Below, piece after piece: positions 60,802 to 64,000 of a stretch of DNA of 64,000 nucleotides. Origin of the DNA: Laguncularia racemosa (lineage: Eukaryota > Streptophyta > Magnoliopsida > Myrtales > Combretaceae); the NCBI GenBank assembly GCA_037954665.1, contig JBBMOL010000016.1:2914001-2978000 (forward strand). The letters are read 5' to 3'. How positions within the stretch are numbered: position 1 is the first letter of the stretch; every line of letters begins with the position of its first letter. The position numbers and the translations under genes were made by a program. A model generated the notes under the pieces. The model did no database searches. It had not been told where the DNA came from and saw nothing but the letters and a program-made list of their open reading frames with translations.

Positions 60802-63800
60802 TCATGGAAAGCATCTCATTCTCTACAAAACGACAGTGGCAGTTACCAATTTAGAACGTTATACAGTTATCAGGCAATATTCTCTTCAAATTCACTAAGG
60901 AATATTATTTACCTGTCTCTCAATCTCAACAACTGAAGCAACAAGTCTCCGCCTCAAAATCGAGTTCTCCTCTTCACATGTCTCATACTTGGTATCTGAA
61001 CATAAAATTAACCCCATCAAATATCAGTAAGTCAACTTTCAGTGCAGCTTCTGGCCGTTGTCATTAGAGAATCACAGAAAGAGCAGCCACAAAGCAATTG
61101 TGGCTTTACATATATCTAGCTTTTATATTTGAAGCCAATAGGCCAATCCATCACTGATAAGTTTATTTGTAGGCCATGAACTTGGTAAAATAGGAAGTAA
61201 AACCAACAGTCTAACAATTATCTTCATTTGAAACTGTTACACTTCCATCGCCGTCTTCACCAGCAATCACGCCCTACACATGCATGTACCAGAGGCATGG
61301 AGCCAAGACCAATGGAATTGAAGAGCATGCCTGCAACCAGAAGAACGTGGGGAGAAGTGGAGGACGTGACCTCAACAAGAAGGACGAGGCAAGGACCCTC
61401 GAGGAGGCAGAATAGTGGGGTAGGAGTAGAGGGGTAGTGGGATCTGTATGCTAGGAAGAAAAGGGAAGGGGATCATGTAACTGCTTGGCTATATATATGT
61501 ATACAAAAGAATGAAAAGACATCTGGAAAAATTTAACAAAGTTCGATTCCCTTGAGATACTAGGTTCTCTCTTAACGAGCCTAATAACTAAATCACAATA
61601 GGAAAGCTGGGACGTAAGGTCAGCTCCACGGCGAAGGCTACCTCTAGCGATCCTAACCGACAGCAAGCCTCGGCTGCTAACAGAAACCCAGCAGCATTCA
61701 CTGATGAACTGAGTCTAATTAATCCAGTCTCAGCTCAGAATTTTCTACAAGGATCAGAATAGTTTGCAGCGGGATAACCATTGCAATTGCAAATATTATT
61801 TCCCTGTTTTAGGGACAAAGCAAGGATATTTCAGCTAGTGCTTGGTGATTGCCTAGTGGAACCTTCTAAGCATAATCATTAAGTAATCAATTCTTCATTT
61901 GCATCTATGGAATCAAGTATGCACTATGCAGTTGTGGTGATAACAAGCATAACTTTTGTTTTTGAAAATTTTAATAACTTTACCTGTTCCAAACACAAAT
62001 AAGAGCACTTAATTAACACATCTGGCCATGAATCAGAAATTTTAGAAACTCTTAAAAGCTAGGTAAATGACCCAATTATTCACTTGATAAACTACAAAAC
62101 GTCCCACTCAAAGGAAACAATTAATCATTCTTTTACTTCTTCATTAGTATCTGCTCAGGTTTTAATTTTATAGTCGTGTATATTTTCCAACATTATGATA
62201 ATATTAGCTAACTGGTTCAAATTCACCAAACTGTTAAAAAAAAAAAAAAAAAAAAAAGAAGAGCATGACCATCAATATTCAGAAATATTCCTGACTGTTT
62301 CGACTAAAATGGTGAAGTTGAAGGATGCAGTAATATTCCAGTGTCCATAATACAAATGAACATAAATCTGGTGAAAGAACTCCATTGTAAGTGGAATACT
62401 TTCACTTTGCTCCATAATGCTGTTTCCCCTGGAATGCCAAGAGTGTGTTTCCCACCAAAGCATGTCTGTGTAGATAGTTTTTACAACCAAAAATGCTTTA
62501 ATACAACACACACCTTGTGTATTTCTGGCAACTCAATTCACTTACATGTATGGAAGAACAGGAAAATAAGTACTTAATTATAACCAAAGGAAACAAGAAC
62601 CGAATGAGGAGAATGCAATCTTACCATAGTAGTATGATGAATAGATGGTAATGCGCTCAGTGGGCTGAAAATACAAAGAAAGAAAGAAAGAAAGTCATGA
62701 GAGCTCAAACTGAAGATCTCAAGTAGAAGAAACATCACAATGAAGAGCTTATCCCTGAAACAGCTACTCCAAAGAAAGCAATGTTTCCTCCAGGTAATAT
62801 ATATTCATATATGTCAGTTTATTTCATCAGACTAGTGGAAAAGCATCACCTGTCTTACAACTGATAAAGAAAGAAGAAGGAAAAGCTTCATCTTTTCCTG
62901 CTGTTGCTCCATGCGGATGTGCAAAGGTGTTAAATTTAGCTTAGTAGGAATTAAAAAATCAAAAGCAAGAGGAATAGATAACCAGGTATGAGTAATGGAT
63001 GGTGAAAGACATGAATGGTTTGTTTGATTGTGGACATTGCAAGGTCAGAGCAGAAATTAGTCAAAATCTTTTGTATGTCTTCTTCGATATTAAGAAAGAA
63101 GATACAAAGTCCACTCTTCTCCCCCGCCCCCCCCAAAAAAAAAGAGAACAAAAAGAAAAAAGGGGATTTGATGGTGGAGACAAACTTTCATATAATGAAA
63201 GAGAGGTTTGAAGCTCTTCTTTATAGATGATATACTGGGCATTCTTTGTGAAATTTTGGACTGTCCTTGATCTTTTTGATGAGTTTGTTTTCGCTTGTCA
63301 CACCCCCCTGGTAGCCTTACATAAACTAATATTTCTACCAAAAAAGAAAGACATATATGGATTTAACTGATAAAGTTAATTATAATTAACACACATCGTA
63401 TGATTAATATTAGAATGGTGCTCTGAGCATCAGTCAAGTATCAGTCTCCTCATGTTAGTTGAAGGTAATTTTTTATTATTATTTTTTTTCACTAGGATTG
63501 CTTCACTCTATCTCAAGAATAGAAGAAAAGGAAAAAAAAAAAGATCACAGTCAAAAATTAGCCCGAATGCCAAGAAATTTTTGGACAAATTAAATTACCA
63601 GAATAACAACATGGAAGACAGGGACTACACCAACTTTTACATTGATTGCAGCAAGGACCTTCATTCTAAGAATACTAAATGGCTATAATATAAAAGTGTT
63701 CCCATATCCCATGTCCCATGTGCGATGTAGGAAATCCATTAACCACTTTAACAAAATATGTATAATTCCTAAAAGATGAGAAGGTTACCATTACAAACAT

Positions 63801-63878
63801 CCCTTCACGGCGAGTAGGTAGCTGCTCTAGCCTTGTCAGCGTCTCATCCCCTTTAGTAAGTCTACCAAATACTGCATA
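60802..63878 (-). CDS. CYP23: CYP23-type peptidyl-prolyl isomerase (cyclophilin), 3' part
   Basis: Four terminal coding exons fit exactly. 63878-63789 (90 nt): YAVFGRLTKGDETLTRLEQL then PTRREGMFVM. 62664-62625 (40 nt): PTERITIYSSYYY. 60995-60913 (83 nt): DTKYETCEEENSILRRRLVA then SVVEIERQ. 60822-60802 (21 nt): RMRCFP and stop. All three introns are GT-AG and the phases agree. YAVFGRLTKGDETL is the cyclophilin strand after the active site. The PTRREGxFVMPTERIxIxSSYYYD block and the charged, coiled C-terminus ending R-M-+-C-F/L-P identify the CYP23 type, a plant cyclophilin predicted to have a secretory signal peptide. Its N-terminal signal and most catalytic residues lie beyond the right edge. 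The intron between the second and third exons here is about 1.6 kb. The biological role of CYP23 is poorly known. Confidence 0.92.
62234..62257. repeat. poly(A) tract in a cyclophilin intron
   Basis: More than 20 A on the plus strand, i.e. a T run on the sense strand of the 1.6-kb intron. Confidence 0.85.
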
Positions 63879-64000
63879 CTGAAGCAGATCCATCAGCAAC
63901 ACAAAAATATCAATGTAAGCTTCTTTGACAATCACTTCTTTCATTTTTCTAATGACATAGAGCCCCATCTCATTTTATGCTGGAGTACATTCAAGTTTAC

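Noticed and set aside
1..64000. CRISPR arrays, operons, ribosomal or transfer RNA genes
   Set aside because: No short regularly spaced direct repeats, no rRNA segments and no complete tRNA cloverleaf were seen. The sequence is plant nuclear DNA.

Overview
The window is nuclear DNA from a flowering plant, most likely a eudicot. It is strongly AT-rich, has spliced genes with GT-AG introns, shows no prokaryotic operon structure, and is filled with decayed plant transposable elements. I cannot name the species. Only three genes look functional, all on the minus strand: (1) a single-exon, probably plastid-targeted membrane protein with a bacterial-type PH domain (10789-11400); (2) a complete three-exon HD-Zip class I transcription factor of the ATHB13/ATHB23 type (41956-43691, with a TATA box near 43905); (3) the last four coding exons of a CYP23-type cyclophilin (60802-63878, continuing beyond the right edge).

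Layout. 1-10 kb: gene-free, with an LTR-like direct-repeat pair, a possible SINE, a 970-bp near-perfect foldback element with 8-bp target duplications (7099-8068), and a hAT-type non-autonomous element. 10.8-18 kb: the PH-domain gene, a decayed R2R3-MYB gene of the FOUR LIPS/MYB88 family, a Ty3/gypsy chromovirus fragment without LTRs that contains a nested MITE, and a second, broken copy of the PH-domain gene. 19-33.6 kb: a LINE ORF1-like relic (DUF4283/CCHC), then five nearly identical head-to-tail copies of a 2.29-kb unit (19873-31282), then the C-terminal half and 3' end of a dead hAT transposase. Each unit carries the BED-finger N-terminus of a dead hAT transposase. 33.6-42 kb: mostly featureless intergenic DNA with AT microsatellites and one GC-richer foldback. 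42-44 kb: the HD-Zip gene. 44.9-50.5 kb: a LINE RNase H relic, a hAT-like element, and a degenerate AGCTTGAGCT-rich element apparently split by a solo LTR. 50.5-60.8 kb: no convincing gene. 60.8-64 kb: the cyclophilin gene.

The most unusual structure is the 2.29-kb tandem array. Every unit-to-unit junction carries the same extra copy of about 37 bp taken from near the start of the unit, bounded by 3-5 bp of microhomology. That is the footprint expected from replication template switching followed by unequal exchange. The three genes show no sign of working together. Everything here is read from sequence by eye; no alignment or database search was run.
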